A stretch of DNA of 64,000 nt from DATAOG01 sp963840925 (GCA_963840925.1 CAWJAY010000001.1:54583-118582); one strand, 5' to 3'. Shown: positions 46,521 to 55,571, counted from the stretch's first letter. Notes: generated from the sequence alone by a model not told the origin. A program made the numbers and translations.

Positions 46521-48023
46521 ATGAAGATCGAATTCGCCGCCCCAGAGCTGCCGGAGGCCGGGACCCTGGTCGTGCTGGCGCCGGCGGGTGGCGCGCTCGG
46601 CGCCAGCGCCCGGACGCTCGATGAGCGCGCCGGAGGCGCGGTCACGCGTGCCCTGCAGATGGCGGGCGAGACCTTCAAGCGCGGTCAGGCGCTCGAGCTG
46701 CTCTACCCCGCCGGGCTCGATCTCGAGCGCATCATCGTGCTGGCGCTGGGCAAGCCCGAGGACGCCAAGCCGTTCGATCTCGAGGCGCTGGGCGGCAGCC
46801 TGGCCATGAAGTTGAAGGCGCTCCGGGTCGGCGAGGCGCGGGTCGCGATCGACCCGGTCCCCGGTCTGGCGCTCGGCCCGGGCCAGCTCGCGGCCGCATT
46901 GGCGAGCGGCGCCTGCCTGCGCAGCTACCGGTTCGACAAGTACCGGACCCAGAAGCCTGCGGACGACGAGCCGACCGCCGAGGTCGCGGCGCTGACCTTC
47001 CTGGTCACGGAGCCGGCGGCCGCGAGCGCCGCCTGGGCCGCAGCCGAGGCCGTCGTCCAAGGCGTCGGCCACACCCGTGATCTGGTCTCGGAGCCGGCCA
47101 ACGTGCTGTCGCCCGAGCGCTTCGCCGACGAGTGCCTGAAGCTCGGCGAGGCGGTCGGGCTTGCGGTCGAGATCCTGGGACCGGTCGAACTGCAGGCGCT
47201 CGGCATGCGGGCGCTGCTCGCGGTCGGCCAGGGCAGTGTGCGCGAGCCTCGGGTCGCGGTGCTGCGCTGGCAGGGCGGCGCCGCGAAAGCGCCGCCGGTC
47301 GCGCTGATCGGCAAGGGCGTCTGCTTCGATTCCGGCGGCCTCTCGATCAAGCCCGCGGCCGGCATGGAAGAGATGAAGTGGGACATGGGCGGCGCCGGTG
47401 CCGTGTTCGGCGCGATGGCGGCGCTCGCCCGCCGGCGCGCCAAGGCCAACGTCGTGGGCGTGCTCGGGCTGACCGAGAACATGCCCTCGGGCACTGCCCA
47501 GCGGCCCGGCGACGTGATCACCGCGATGTCCGGGCTGACGATCGAGGTCGTCAACACCGATGCCGAGGGCCGGCTGCTGCTCGCCGATGTCCTGCACTAC
47601 GCCAAGGAGCACCTGAAGCCCTGCGCGATGATCGATCTGGCGACGCTGACCGGCGCGATCGTGGTCGCGCTCGGCCATGAGCAGGCTGGCCTGTTCTCGC
47701 CCGACGAGGAGCTCGCGGCCCGGCTGATCGCGGCCGGCGAGGCGGTCGGCGAGCGGGTCTGGCGGATGCCGCTCGGCGAGGCCTACGCCAAGCACATCAA
47801 GTCCGAGATCGCCGACATCAAGAACGTCGGCCGGGCGCGCGAAGCGGGTGCCACGGCAGGAGCGGTGTTCCTGCAGCGGTTCGTCGGCGACGTGCCCTGG
47901 GCGCACCTCGACATCGCCGGCGTCGCCTGGTCGCAGCAGGACCTGCCGCTCGCCGGCAAGGGCGCCACCGGCTTCGGCGTGCGCCTGCTCGATCGCCTGA
48001 TCGCGGACCACTACGAGAGTTGA
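46521..48023 (+). CDS. pepA: leucyl aminopeptidase
   Basis: The 500-residue M17 peptidase has GKGVCFDSGGLSIKPAAGM (metal and lysine ligands), the signature NTDAEGRLLLADVL and ATLTGAIVVALG. It removes N-terminal residues from peptides and uses two divalent metals. The N-terminal 160 residues form the usual macro-like domain. The ATG at 46521 follows GGAGAACCAGGG. It is followed by holC, an order common in proteobacteria. Confidence 0.96.
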   Translation: MKIEFAAPELPEAGTLVVLAPAGGALGASARTLDERAGGAVTRALQMAGETFKRGQALELLYPAGLDLERIIVLALGKPEDAKPFDLEALGGSLAMKLKALRVGEARVAIDPVPGLALGPGQLAAALASGACLRSYRFDKYRTQKPADDEPTAEVAALTFLVTEPAAASAAWAAAEAVVQGVGHTRDLVSEPANVLSPERFADECLKLGEAVGLAVEILGPVELQALGMRALLAVGQGSVREPRVAVLRWQGGAAKAPPVALIGKGVCFDSGGLSIKPAAGMEEMKWDMGGAGAVFGAMAALARRRAKANVVGVLGLTENMPSGTAQRPGDVITAMSGLTIEVVNTDAEGRLLLADVLHYAKEHLKPCAMIDLATLTGAIVVALGHEQAGLFSPDEELAARLIAAGEAVGERVWRMPLGEAYAKHIKSEIADIKNVGRAREAGATAGAVFLQRFVGDVPWAHLDIAGVAWSQQDLPLAGKGATGFGVRLLDRLIADHYES

Positions 48024-48047
48024 GCGCCCGGCCGCCGCCCGGTTGGC

Positions 48048-48506
48048 ATGATCGAGTTCGGCTTCTACCACCTGCAGCGCACGGCGCTCGAGCCGGCGCT
48101 CGGCCGGCTGCTCGAGCGCGTGCTGGCGAGCGGTCAGCGGGCGGTCGTGCGCGCCGCTTCGGCCGAGCGGGTCGAGGCGCTCAACCGGGCGCTGTGGACC
48201 TTCGGCCGCGACAGCTTCCTGCCCCACGGCTCGCGCGCGGACGGCTTCGCCGAGGACCAGCCCGTGTTCCTGACCGAGCGGGCCGACTATCCGAACGGCG
48301 CGAGCGTGCTGGTCCTGGTCGACGGCGTCGAGGTCGAGCCGCCGCCCGAGTTCGGCCGCTGCCTCTACCTGTTCGACGGCAACGATCCGGAGGCGGTCGA
48401 GCGGGCGCGCTCGCTCTGGCGCAGATGGCGCGAGCAGGGAGCCCAGATCACCTACTGGCAGCAGACCGAGCGCGGCTGGCAGAAGGCGGGCCCTGCCGAG
48501 GCCTGA
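48048..48506 (+). CDS. holC: DNA polymerase III subunit chi
   Basis: The 152-residue protein begins with IEFGFYHLQRTALEPALGRL and has the family segments FLPHGSRADGFAEDQPVFLT and VLVLVDGVEVEPP. Chi links the clamp loader to single-strand-binding protein. It lies 24 bases behind pepA. Normally ndk follows closely; here a foreign-looking gene of 1.2 kb separates them. Confidence 0.93.
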   Translation: MIEFGFYHLQRTALEPALGRLLERVLASGQRAVVRAASAERVEALNRALWTFGRDSFLPHGSRADGFAEDQPVFLTERADYPNGASVLVLVDGVEVEPPPEFGRCLYLFDGNDPEAVERARSLWRRWREQGAQITYWQQTERGWQKAGPAEA

Positions 48507-48521
48507 GTCGCGCCCTGGTTC

Positions 48522-48550
48522 TTGCTTCTGGTCCATCGCTCTCGTATAAG
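48522..48550 (+). promoter_or_regulatory. sigma-70-type promoter between holC and the nuclease-like gene
   Basis: TTGCTT (48522-48527) and TATAAG (48545-48550) are spaced by 17 bases. It points into the nuclease-like gene at 48595. Confidence 0.45.
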
Positions 48551-48594
48551 TTCATGACCCGCGCCACGCAACACGGTTAGGGAGAATAGAGAAA

Positions 48595-49791
48595 GTGCCG
48601 CTGGTAGATCTGTGGAAGAACGACCCAGCGACCGTGTCGCAGTTCACAATTGAGCAGGTTGTGACGACTGCCGGAGACGGAAGCCTGAGAGACGACAGCT
48701 TATGTTCACGTGAATTGAGAGAATATCTTCGGACGGCGCTGAGCGAATATCTGTTCGAGTACATTGATGGTTGTCTAACGAGAGGTTTCAACAAGAGTGG
48801 ATCGGCGCTACAAGACCTGATTAACGAACTTGGTAGACGACTAGACTACGAAGTCGAGAACGGTCTGTATCAAGGACGATCGAACGCAGTTGGTTTTGAC
48901 GGTGTCTGGTATGCCCCCGATGGGCATGCCTTAGTTCTCGAGGTAAAGACCACAGATGCGTATCGGATCAACCTCGATACGATAGCGGCCTATCGAGACG
49001 CGCTTATCGAGAGCAACAAGATTGGCAAGCGATCTTCTATTCTTGTGGTCGTTGGTCGGAGTGACACAGGCGACATCGAGGCGCAGGTGCGAGGATCGAA
49101 GCATGCTTGGGACATTCGCCTGATCAGTGCAGATGCCCTTGTCAAACTTGTGAAACTTAAGGAAAGCACAGACGAAGAAGAAACGGTTGAGAAAATCCGT
49201 GGACTTCTGAAACCATTTGAATACACGCGGTTGGATAATATTATTGATGTCATGTTTACGGCAGCGAAGGACGTCGAGACTTCGACGGAGCTTGAGCGAA
49301 AATTCGATGTTAAGGACGAAGCTGACAAATTGGATCGGAGCGGCGCGAACCAAACACATACTGATCCGGAGATTCTTAATGCATTGCGGAGGCGTATTGT
49401 CCTGGCATTCGGGAGGCGAACGGGCGGTGACCTGATTGCAAAGAGTTGTGCTCTCTATCACGATGCTGACAAGAGGATAAGAGTATGTTGTTCGATCTCC
49501 AAAAGACACCCGCGAGGCACGTACTGGTACGCGTATCATCCGCGCTGGGATAAGTTTCTAGACGAAGGTACTGAAGGCTTCTTCGTGTTGGGCTGCGTCG
49601 ACCGCGATGTAGCCTATGCCCTGCCAAAAAATGTCATAAGAGGCGTATTAGACGACCTCTATACAACCAAGATTAGGGACAAGATGTATTGGCACGTTCA
49701 TCTGGAGGAAAGGCCAGGAGAGGAAATCTATTTTTTAGTCGGGAAGGCCGGTCGGAAGCTTCCGATTTCGCCTTATGGGTTTTCGCTCTGA
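48595..49791 (+). CDS. PD-(D/E)XK nuclease-like protein of unknown role (possible restriction enzyme)
   Basis: The 398-residue product contains a PD-(D/E)XK-like core: Glu78 in a helix, Asp102 in VGFDGVWYAP and Glu116-Val-Lys118 in ALVLEVKTTDAY. A strand-helix pair follows (RSSILVVVGRSDTGDIEAQV). The C-terminal part (about 300-398) has GTYWYAYHPRWDKFLDEGTE, FFVLGCVDRDVAYALPKNVI and MYWHVHLEERPGEEIYFLVGK, which may read DNA or a nucleotide. No methyltransferase is adjacent. The GTG start has AGGGAG upstream. Composition and codon use are much richer in A+T than the neighbours holC and ndk, so the gene is probably acquired. Nuclease fold: fair; defence role: inference. Confidence 0.6.
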   Translation: MPLVDLWKNDPATVSQFTIEQVVTTAGDGSLRDDSLCSRELREYLRTALSEYLFEYIDGCLTRGFNKSGSALQDLINELGRRLDYEVENGLYQGRSNAVGFDGVWYAPDGHALVLEVKTTDAYRINLDTIAAYRDALIESNKIGKRSSILVVVGRSDTGDIEAQVRGSKHAWDIRLISADALVKLVKLKESTDEEETVEKIRGLLKPFEYTRLDNIIDVMFTAAKDVETSTELERKFDVKDEADKLDRSGANQTHTDPEILNALRRRIVLAFGRRTGGDLIAKSCALYHDADKRIRVCCSISKRHPRGTYWYAYHPRWDKFLDEGTEGFFVLGCVDRDVAYALPKNVIRGVLDDLYTTKIRDKMYWHVHLEERPGEEIYFLVGKAGRKLPISPYGFSL

Positions 49792-49899
49792 CACGCGTTC
49801 AACTGGTTGCGGAGGGGAGAAAAAGGGGTGATAGCCTGCTTCCGCTGAGGCAGCGGTGCCGTTATAAGGCACCCGCGCGACAGCTGCAAAGGACCCGGC

Positions 49900-50322
49900 A
49901 TGGCCATCGAGCGCACGCTCTCGATCATCAAGCCCGACTCGACCCGGCGCAACCTGACCGGCCAGATCAACGCCCGGCTCGAGGCAGCGGGGCTCCGGAT
50001 CATCGGCCAGCGGCGCCTGCGGCTGACGCGGGCCCAGGCCGAGGCGTTCTATGCCGTGCACAAGGAGCGGCCGTTCTACCGCAGCTTGTGCGAGTTCATG
50101 ACCTCGGGGCCGGTGGTCGTGCAGGTGCTCGAGGGCGAGGGCGCGGTCGAGCGCAATCGGGCCGTGATGGGCGCCACCGACCCGGCCAAGGCCGAGCCCG
50201 GCACGATCCGCAAGGACTTCGCCGAATCGATCGAGGCCAACTCGGTTCACGGCTCCGACGCGCCGGAGACCGCCGCCCGCGAGATTTCTTTCTTCTTTGC
50301 CGAGTTGGACATCGTCGGCTGA
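49900..50322 (+). CDS. ndk: nucleoside-diphosphate kinase
   Basis: The 140-residue enzyme has RTLSIIKPDSTRRNL, the ATP-binding RPFYRSLCEFMTSGPVVVQV and the active histidine in SIEANSVHGSDAPETAARE. It balances nucleoside triphosphates by phosphotransfer. The ATG at 49900 follows AAAGGACC. The gene is normally near holC; the nuclease-like gene has been inserted between them. Confidence 0.97.
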   Translation: MAIERTLSIIKPDSTRRNLTGQINARLEAAGLRIIGQRRLRLTRAQAEAFYAVHKERPFYRSLCEFMTSGPVVVQVLEGEGAVERNRAVMGATDPAKAEPGTIRKDFAESIEANSVHGSDAPETAAREISFFFAELDIVG

Positions 50323-50334
50323 GGGCAGCCTGGT

Positions 50335-50982
50335 TCACGCGCTGGGATTGAGCAGGACGATTTCGGATGCGGTCGCGCCCTCGATCGCGACGCGTTCGTC
50401 AACCACCCGGGCGCGGCTCGAGGCGACCAGCTCGAGCGCCAGCGGGTAGCAGCGGTGCTCGAGCGCGAGCACGCGCGCGGCCAGGCTCTCGGCGGTATCT
50501 TCGGCGCGCACCGGGACCACGCCCTGGACGATGATCGGGCCGGCGTCGACCTCGGCGCGCACGTAATGCACCGTGCAGCCGTGGAAGCGGACGCCCGCTT
50601 CGAGGGCGCGGCGGTGGCTGTCGAGACCGCGGAACGCGGGCAGCAGCGATGGGTGGATATTGAGCAGCCGGTCACGCCAGGCCGCGACGAACTCCGGGCT
50701 CAGCACTCGCATGAATCCTGCAAGACAAACTAGTTGTATATCAGTTTGTTGCAATGAATCATTGAGCAGTTGCTCAAACCTGGAACTTTGAGCGATGAGT
50801 TCGGTGTGGATGCCGGCGGCGCGCGCGGACGCGAGGCCCGGCGCATCCGGCTGATCGGAGACGACCAGCGCGATCCGAGCGCTGGCTTCGGGTGCCGCGC
50901 AATGCTGGATCAGCGCCTGCAGGTTGCTGCCGCGGCCCGAGATCAGGACCGCCACCCGCCGGCGCGCTGGCGCCTCAGCCAT
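50335..50982 (-). CDS. purN: phosphoribosylglycinamide formyltransferase
   Basis: The 215-residue enzyme has VLISGRGSNLQALIQ, CLAGFMRVLSPEFV, the active Asn/His segment LLNIHPSLLPAFRGLDSHRRA and the catalytic Asp region VRAEVDAGPIIVQ. It formylates GAR with 10-formyl-THF in purine synthesis. The ATG lies 8 bases inside the end of purM, so the pair is translationally coupled. A stretch near 50720-50790 is richer in A+T but keeps the frame. Confidence 0.95.
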   Translation of the reverse strand: MAEAPARRRVAVLISGRGSNLQALIQHCAAPEASARIALVVSDQPDAPGLASARAAGIHTELIAQSSRFEQLLNDSLQQTDIQLVCLAGFMRVLSPEFVAAWRDRLLNIHPSLLPAFRGLDSHRRALEAGVRFHGCTVHYVRAEVDAGPIIVQGVVPVRAEDTAESLAARVLALEHRCYPLALELVASSRARVVDERVAIEGATASEIVLLNPSA

Positions 50983-52048
50983 CCATGCCGTCGACCTGGA
51001 GCCGGGCCGGGCCGTCGCCGGCGACCAGCTCGCCCAGCCGATAGACCGTCTCGCCCTTGTCGGTCAGGAAGCGGGTCACGTCGTCGGCGTACTCCGCAAC
51101 CACCACCAGCACCATGCCGATGCCGCAGTTGAAGGTGCGCAGCATCTCGTCCGCGGTCATCCGCGCGGTCTCGTACAGCCAAAGGAAGACCGGCGCCGCG
51201 TGCCAGCTGTCGGCGTCGATGCGCGCGACCACGCCGTGCGGCAGAACCCGCGGCAAATTGTCGGTCAGGCCGCCGCCGGTGATGTGGGCGACCGCCTTGA
51301 CCACGTCGTGCTCGAACAGGCCGAGCAGGCTGCGGACGTAGATCCGGGTCGGGGTCAGCAGGGCCGAGGCGAGCGTCTGGTCCGCTGCGAACGGCGCCGG
51401 GTCGGCCAAGAACAGGCCCTGGTCGCGCAAGATCTTGCGGATCAGCGAGAAGCCGTTGGCGTGGACCCCGCTCGAGGCGAGGCCCAGCAACACGTCGCCC
51501 GGGGCGACGTCGGCGCGCGGCAGCAGCCGGGCGCGCTCGACCGCGCCGACCGCGAAGCCCGCGAGATCGTAGTCGCCGCGCCGGTAATGGCCCGGCATCT
51601 CCGCGGTCTCGCCGCCGATCAGCGCGCAGCCGGCTTCGCGGCAGCCCTCGGCGACGCCGGCGATCACCGCGCGCGCCGCGACCGGGTCGAGCTTGCTGGT
51701 GGCGAAATAGTCGAGCAGGAACAGCGGCTGGGCGCCCTGCGCGAGCAGGTCGTTGACGCACATCGCGACCAGATCGAAGCCGGCGACGCCATGGCGGCCG
51801 CTCTGCGCCAGCAGTTGCAGCTTGGTCCCGACGCCGTCGGTCGAGGCGACCAGCAGCGGCTGCTCGAAGCCGGCCTCGCGCAGGTCGAACAGGCCGCCGA
51901 AGCCGCCCAGCTCGGCGGTCGCACCCGGCCTCGCGGTCGAACGGGCAAGCGGCCCGATCGCCTCGACCAGCGCCTGCCCGGCGGCGATGTCGACCCCGGC
52001 CTGCCGATAGCGATTCGCGTCGAGCGGCTCCAGCGTCTCTTGTGTCAT
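50975..52048 (-). CDS. purM: phosphoribosylformylglycinamidine cyclo-ligase
   Basis: The 357-residue enzyme has STDGVGTKLQLLAQSGRH, DLVAMCVNDLLAQGAQPLFL, LIGGETAEMPGHY, DVLLGLASSGVHANGFSLIR and AHITGGGLTDNLPRVLP, all typical of AIR synthetase. It makes aminoimidazole ribotide with ATP. The ATG at 52048 gives the normal N terminus (TQETLEPLDANRYRQAGVDI). It is upstream of purN on the minus strand and divergent from the DUF2066 gene. Confidence 0.96.
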   Translation of the reverse strand: MTQETLEPLDANRYRQAGVDIAAGQALVEAIGPLARSTARPGATAELGGFGGLFDLREAGFEQPLLVASTDGVGTKLQLLAQSGRHGVAGFDLVAMCVNDLLAQGAQPLFLLDYFATSKLDPVAARAVIAGVAEGCREAGCALIGGETAEMPGHYRRGDYDLAGFAVGAVERARLLPRADVAPGDVLLGLASSGVHANGFSLIRKILRDQGLFLADPAPFAADQTLASALLTPTRIYVRSLLGLFEHDVVKAVAHITGGGLTDNLPRVLPHGVVARIDADSWHAAPVFLWLYETARMTADEMLRTFNCGIGMVLVVVAEYADDVTRFLTDKGETVYRLGELVAGDGPARLQVDGMDG

Positions 52049-52127
52049 GGCTGCAGGCTTGGTTAGGTTGGCGCTCGAAGCGAGCTGGCGACGATATGTC
52101 AGCTTAGGCGATCCGGATGGCTTTGCA

Positions 52128-53273
52128 ATGCTCCAATCGCGTCTGTGCTCCGCCCTCGTCGCTGCCCTGCTGGGCCTGTTCCTGCTGCCATCCGCGGCCC
52201 GGGCGCAGACCGACGCCGAGGTGTTCCAGGTCAGCGGCATCGCGGTCGATGCCACCGCCACGGACGCCGTCACCGCGCGCGGCCAAGCCCTGCTGCAGGG
52301 CCAGAAGGAGGGGCTGGAGCGGTTGTTGAAGCGGCTGGTTCCAGCCGAGCAGCACGCGCTCCTGCCGGGCGTCGGCGACCTCGACATCGAACGCTACGTG
52401 CAGAACTTCGAGATCACCAGCGAGGAGCTGTCAACCACCCGCTACCTCGCGCAGCTGACCGTGCGCTACAGGCCGGATGCGGTGCGCGAGCTGTTGCAGA
52501 GCGCGGGGCTGGCCTACGCCGAGGCGCCCTCGGCACCGATCGTCGTGCTGCCGCTGTACGAAGGCCCGGACGGCGCGCGCCTGTGGCCGGACGACAACCC
52601 ATGGTGGCAGGCCTGGGCAAAGAACCTCGAGCCGGAGCGGCTGCTGCGCCTGGTGCTGCCGCTCGCCGACCTCGCGGACATCAGCAGCCTCAGCGTCGAG
52701 CAGGCGCAGGCGCGCGATCGCGCCGCGCTGGCAGCGCTCGCCAGCCGCTACGGCAGCGAGGACGCGCTCATGGTCGCTGCCAGGCCGGGGGCGCCGGCCG
52801 AGGGTGCGCCGACCGTCGAGCTGACGATGGAGCGGATCGGTCAGGTCGAGCAGCTCAATCCGCCGGAGACGGTGCGCGCCCGTCCCGACCAGACGTTCGA
52901 GGACCTGCTCGGCGAGGCGGTGCGCGGCCTGCAGAACAGCCTCGACGAGCGTTGGAAGAGCGCCAACCTCTTGCGCTTCGATCAGGCCGGGATCATGGTG
53001 GTCGACATCCCGATCACCGCGTTGTCCGATTGGGTCGGCATCGACAGGGGGTTGGAGAGCCTGCCGGAGGTCAGCCAGGTCGAAGTCGCCACGTTCGCCC
53101 GGGACAATGTGCGGGCGCAGATCCGTTATCTGGGAGACCAGTTCCGCTTGGAACAGGCACTGGCGCGGCTTGGCTTGGGGTTATCGCGGGAAGGGGACTT
53201 ATGGCTGTTGCGACCAATCGGGGCAAATCCCGGCCAAGCCGAGCCGCCGAGCGCGAGGTCGACCTTGTACTAG
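52128..53273 (+). CDS. DUF2066 domain-containing exported protein
   Basis: The 381-residue protein has a signal peptide (LCSALVAALLGLFLLPSAARA) and the DUF2066 pattern: VFQVSGIAVDATATDAVTAR, GLERLLKRLVPAEQH, YVQNFEITSEELSTTRYLAQ, and APIVVLPLYEGPDGARLW. The C-terminal end (WVGIDRGLESLPEVSQVEVA) is a second small domain. It is probably periplasmic; function is unknown. The ATG at 52128 puts the signal at the N terminus. The gene starts a four-gene run with a phosphatidyltransferase, PerM and Hda that is conserved in alphaproteobacteria, and its end overlaps the next gene by 73 bases. Confidence 0.85.
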   Translation: MLQSRLCSALVAALLGLFLLPSAARAQTDAEVFQVSGIAVDATATDAVTARGQALLQGQKEGLERLLKRLVPAEQHALLPGVGDLDIERYVQNFEITSEELSTTRYLAQLTVRYRPDAVRELLQSAGLAYAEAPSAPIVVLPLYEGPDGARLWPDDNPWWQAWAKNLEPERLLRLVLPLADLADISSLSVEQAQARDRAALAALASRYGSEDALMVAARPGAPAEGAPTVELTMERIGQVEQLNPPETVRARPDQTFEDLLGEAVRGLQNSLDERWKSANLLRFDQAGIMVVDIPITALSDWVGIDRGLESLPEVSQVEVATFARDNVRAQIRYLGDQFRLEQALARLGLGLSREGDLWLLRPIGANPGQAEPPSARSTLY

Positions 53274-53827
53274 CCCGTTCGCCGGTCAATCTGGCCAATC
53301 TGATCACGCTCAGCCGGCTGCTGATGGTCGTTCCGCTGGTCTGGCTGATTGCCAGCGACCGGCTCGAGGCGGCGTTCTGGCTGTTCGTGGCTGCCGGCGT
53401 CTCGGATGTCGTCGACGGCTTCATCGCCAAGAAGTTCAATACCCGCACCGAACTCGGCGCGGTGCTCGATCCGCTCGCCGACAAGGCCCTGCTCGATGGC
53501 ATCTATCTGGCGCTCGCGATCGTCGGCTGGCTGCCGGCGTGGCTCAGCGTCATGGTGCTCGGCCGCGACCTGCTGATCGTGGTCGGCGTGATCCTGATCC
53601 GGCGCCGTGACCCGGTGTTCCGCGCGACGCCGCTCGCGATCGGCAAGATCAACACCTTCGCGCAGATCCTGCTGGCCGCCTGCACGATCGCCGCTGCCGG
53701 CGGCTGGATCGAGCTCGACGCCCAGGTCGCCGTGCTGATCGTCTTGGTCGCGAGCACGACGATCCTGTCGGGCGCCGGCTACGCGGTGCAGGCGGTCCGC
53801 GCCATCCGGCTGGAGCCCGCTTCTTGA
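53201..53827 (+). CDS. CDP-alcohol phosphatidyltransferase family protein
   Basis: The 208-residue membrane protein has the CDP-alcohol motif SDVVDGFIAKKFNTRTELGAV with LDPLADKALLD: D-G-x2-A-K instead of the more usual A-R, then G-x3-D-x3-D. Four to five membrane spans are visible. It transfers a phosphatidyl group from CDP-diacylglycerol to an alcohol, in the style of PgsA, but the substrate is not certain. The ATG at 53201 has GGGAAGGGG in front and overlaps the DUF2066 gene by 73 bases in another frame; a later start is possible. Its stop overlaps the next gene (TTGA). Confidence 0.88.
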   Translation: MAVATNRGKSRPSRAAEREVDLVLARSPVNLANLITLSRLLMVVPLVWLIASDRLEAAFWLFVAAGVSDVVDGFIAKKFNTRTELGAVLDPLADKALLDGIYLALAIVGWLPAWLSVMVLGRDLLIVVGVILIRRRDPVFRATPLAIGKINTFAQILLAACTIAAAGGWIELDAQVAVLIVLVASTTILSGAGYAVQAVRAIRLEPAS

Positions 53828-54891
53828 GCCATGGCTCGCGGCTCGCACTGCTCGGGCTCGTGACGCTAGCGGTTCTGATCCTCGGCCTGATCCTGTTCCG
53901 GGCCATCCTGCTGCCGTTTCTGGTCGGGATGGTCGCGGCCTATCTGCTGGACCCGGCGGCCGACTGGCTGCAGCGCCGGGGCCTGGGCCGCACGGTCGCG
54001 ACGCTCGCGATCACGGCGACCATGGTGGTCGTGCTGCTGGTCGTCCTGGTTCTCGTGCTGCCGCCGCTCGCGACTCAGGCGGCGGAGCTCGCGACCCAAT
54101 TGCCTGGCTATCTGGAGCAGTTGCGGCGCAATGTTCTGCCGTGGCTCACCGGGCTGGTCGAGGACACCGAGCTGGCCGGCTCGGTGACGACCGATGGCCT
54201 GATCGAGCGCTTCTCGGGGCAGGCGGTGACGTTCCTCGGCAAAGCCCTCTCGGGAGTGCTGCAGTCGGGGCTGTTTTTCCTCAACCTGGTGTCGCTGATC
54301 TTCGTGACCCCGGTCGTGACCTTCTACCTGATCCGCGACTGGGACCGGATGGTCGCCAAGCTGCGCCGCCTGGTCCCGCCCGATGGGCTGCCCACCGCCG
54401 ATCGCCTGGCGCGCGAGATCGACGAAGTGCTGGCCGGCGTAATCCGCGGCCAGGGTCTGGTCTGCCTGTTCCTGGCGGTGTTCTACAGCCTTGGCCTCTG
54501 GGTTGTCGGCCTGCAGTATGGCTTGATCATCGGCCTCTTGACCGGGTTGTTCTCGTTCATCCCCTACATCGGCATGGCCGTGGGCTTTTGCATCGGCGTG
54601 GTGGTCGCGGCGTTCCAGTTCCAGGACCTGTGGCGGGTGGCGCTGGTCGCGGCGGTGTTCGGGCTTGGGCAGTTCATCGAAGGCAATCTGGTCACCCCGC
54701 GCCTGGTCGGCGCGCGCATTCGCGTCCATCCGGTCTGGCTGATCTTCGCCGTGCTCGCAGGCGCGGCGCTGTTCGGCCTGCTCGGCGCCTTCCTGGCGGT
54801 GCCGGTGGCCGGTGTGTTGGGCGTGTTCGTGCGCTTCGGGCTCGAGCGCTACCGGGCGAGCACCTGGTACGACCAGCAGCCCGCGCCATGA
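53824..54891 (+). CDS. AI-2E family transporter (PerM-like permease)
   Basis: The 355-residue protein has the AI-2E/PerM layout: N-terminal spans with FRAILLPFLVGMVAAYLLDP, LQRRGLGRTVATLAIT, a soluble middle part, a second membrane block (NLVSLIFVTPVVTFYLIRDWD) and C-terminal spans with GLFSFIPYIGMAVGF and FIEGNLVTPRLVGARIRVHP. Family members export small molecules or serve as Na+/H+ antiporters; the substrate here is unknown. It uses a TTG start that overlaps the preceding stop, and its end overlaps hda. Confidence 0.88.
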   Translation: MSHGSRLALLGLVTLAVLILGLILFRAILLPFLVGMVAAYLLDPAADWLQRRGLGRTVATLAITATMVVVLLVVLVLVLPPLATQAAELATQLPGYLEQLRRNVLPWLTGLVEDTELAGSVTTDGLIERFSGQAVTFLGKALSGVLQSGLFFLNLVSLIFVTPVVTFYLIRDWDRMVAKLRRLVPPDGLPTADRLAREIDEVLAGVIRGQGLVCLFLAVFYSLGLWVVGLQYGLIIGLLTGLFSFIPYIGMAVGFCIGVVVAAFQFQDLWRVALVAAVFGLGQFIEGNLVTPRLVGARIRVHPVWLIFAVLAGAALFGLLGAFLAVPVAGVLGVFVRFGLERYRASTWYDQQPAP

Positions 54892-55559
54892 GCGGCGCCG
54901 GTCAGTTCGTGCTCGGCTTCCAGCACCAGGCGGCGATCGGCCTCGAGGACTTCATGCCGGCGGCCGGCAATCGCGCAGCGCTCGCCTGGATCGAACGCTG
55001 GCCCGCCTGGCCCGGGCCGGCGCTGGTCGTGCACGGGCCGCCCGGCTGTGGCAAGAGCCATCTCGGCGCGATCTGGGCGGCGCGTGCCGGGGCCGCGCGG
55101 CTCGATCCGGCCGCGCTGCCGGCCGCGACCGAGCCTGTGCCGCGGCGCGTGCTGCTCGATCCGGCGGAGGCGCCCGCCGACGAGATCCTGCTGCTCCAAC
55201 TCTACAATCGCCTGCATGAGCAGGGTGGCCATCTGCTCCTGACCGCGCGCCGGCCGGCGCCGGCCTGGCCGATCCGCCTGCCCGATCTTGCCTCGCGCTT
55301 GCGCGCCGCGCCCGCGGTCGCGATCGGCCCGCCCGACGACGACCTGCTGTCAGCGCTGCTGGTCAAGCTGTTCGCCGACCGCCAGCTGGCGGTCACCGGG
55401 GCCGTGATCGACTATCTGGTCCGACACATGGAGCGCTCGTTCGCCGCCGCCCGGGCGCTGGTCGAGGCGCTGGACGCGCGCTCGCTGGCAGAGCGGCGGC
55501 CGGTGAGCGTGGCGCTCGCGCGCGCCGTGGTCGAGGCCGCCACCAGTCAACCGAGCTGA
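54888..55559 (+). CDS. hdaA: DnaA-like regulatory ATPase (HdaA)
   Basis: The 223-residue protein is a short DnaA AAA+ relative: LGFQHQAAIGLEDFMPAAGN at the start, Walker A VHGPPGCGKSHLGAIWAA, a Walker-B-like segment (RRVLLDPAEAPADEILLLQL) where the usual acidic pair is weak, sensor-1 LLLTARRPAPAWPIRLPDL and arginine-rich DLASRLRAAP. There is no C-terminal DNA-binding domain. HdaA in alphaproteobacteria promotes hydrolysis of DnaA-bound ATP with the beta clamp and prevents over-initiation. Its placement after a PerM gene is the usual one. The N-terminal clamp-binding motif is not clear from the sequence. Confidence 0.88.
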   Translation: MSGAGQFVLGFQHQAAIGLEDFMPAAGNRAALAWIERWPAWPGPALVVHGPPGCGKSHLGAIWAARAGAARLDPAALPAATEPVPRRVLLDPAEAPADEILLLQLYNRLHEQGGHLLLTARRPAPAWPIRLPDLASRLRAAPAVAIGPPDDDLLSALLVKLFADRQLAVTGAVIDYLVRHMERSFAAARALVEALDARSLAERRPVSVALARAVVEAATSQPS

Positions 55560-55571
55560 GGAGGTAAGCGG

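Noticed and set aside
46500..48536. 678-codon open frame on the minus strand opposite pepA and holC
   Set aside because: Both real genes on the plus strand are unmistakable; the antisense frame has no family features.
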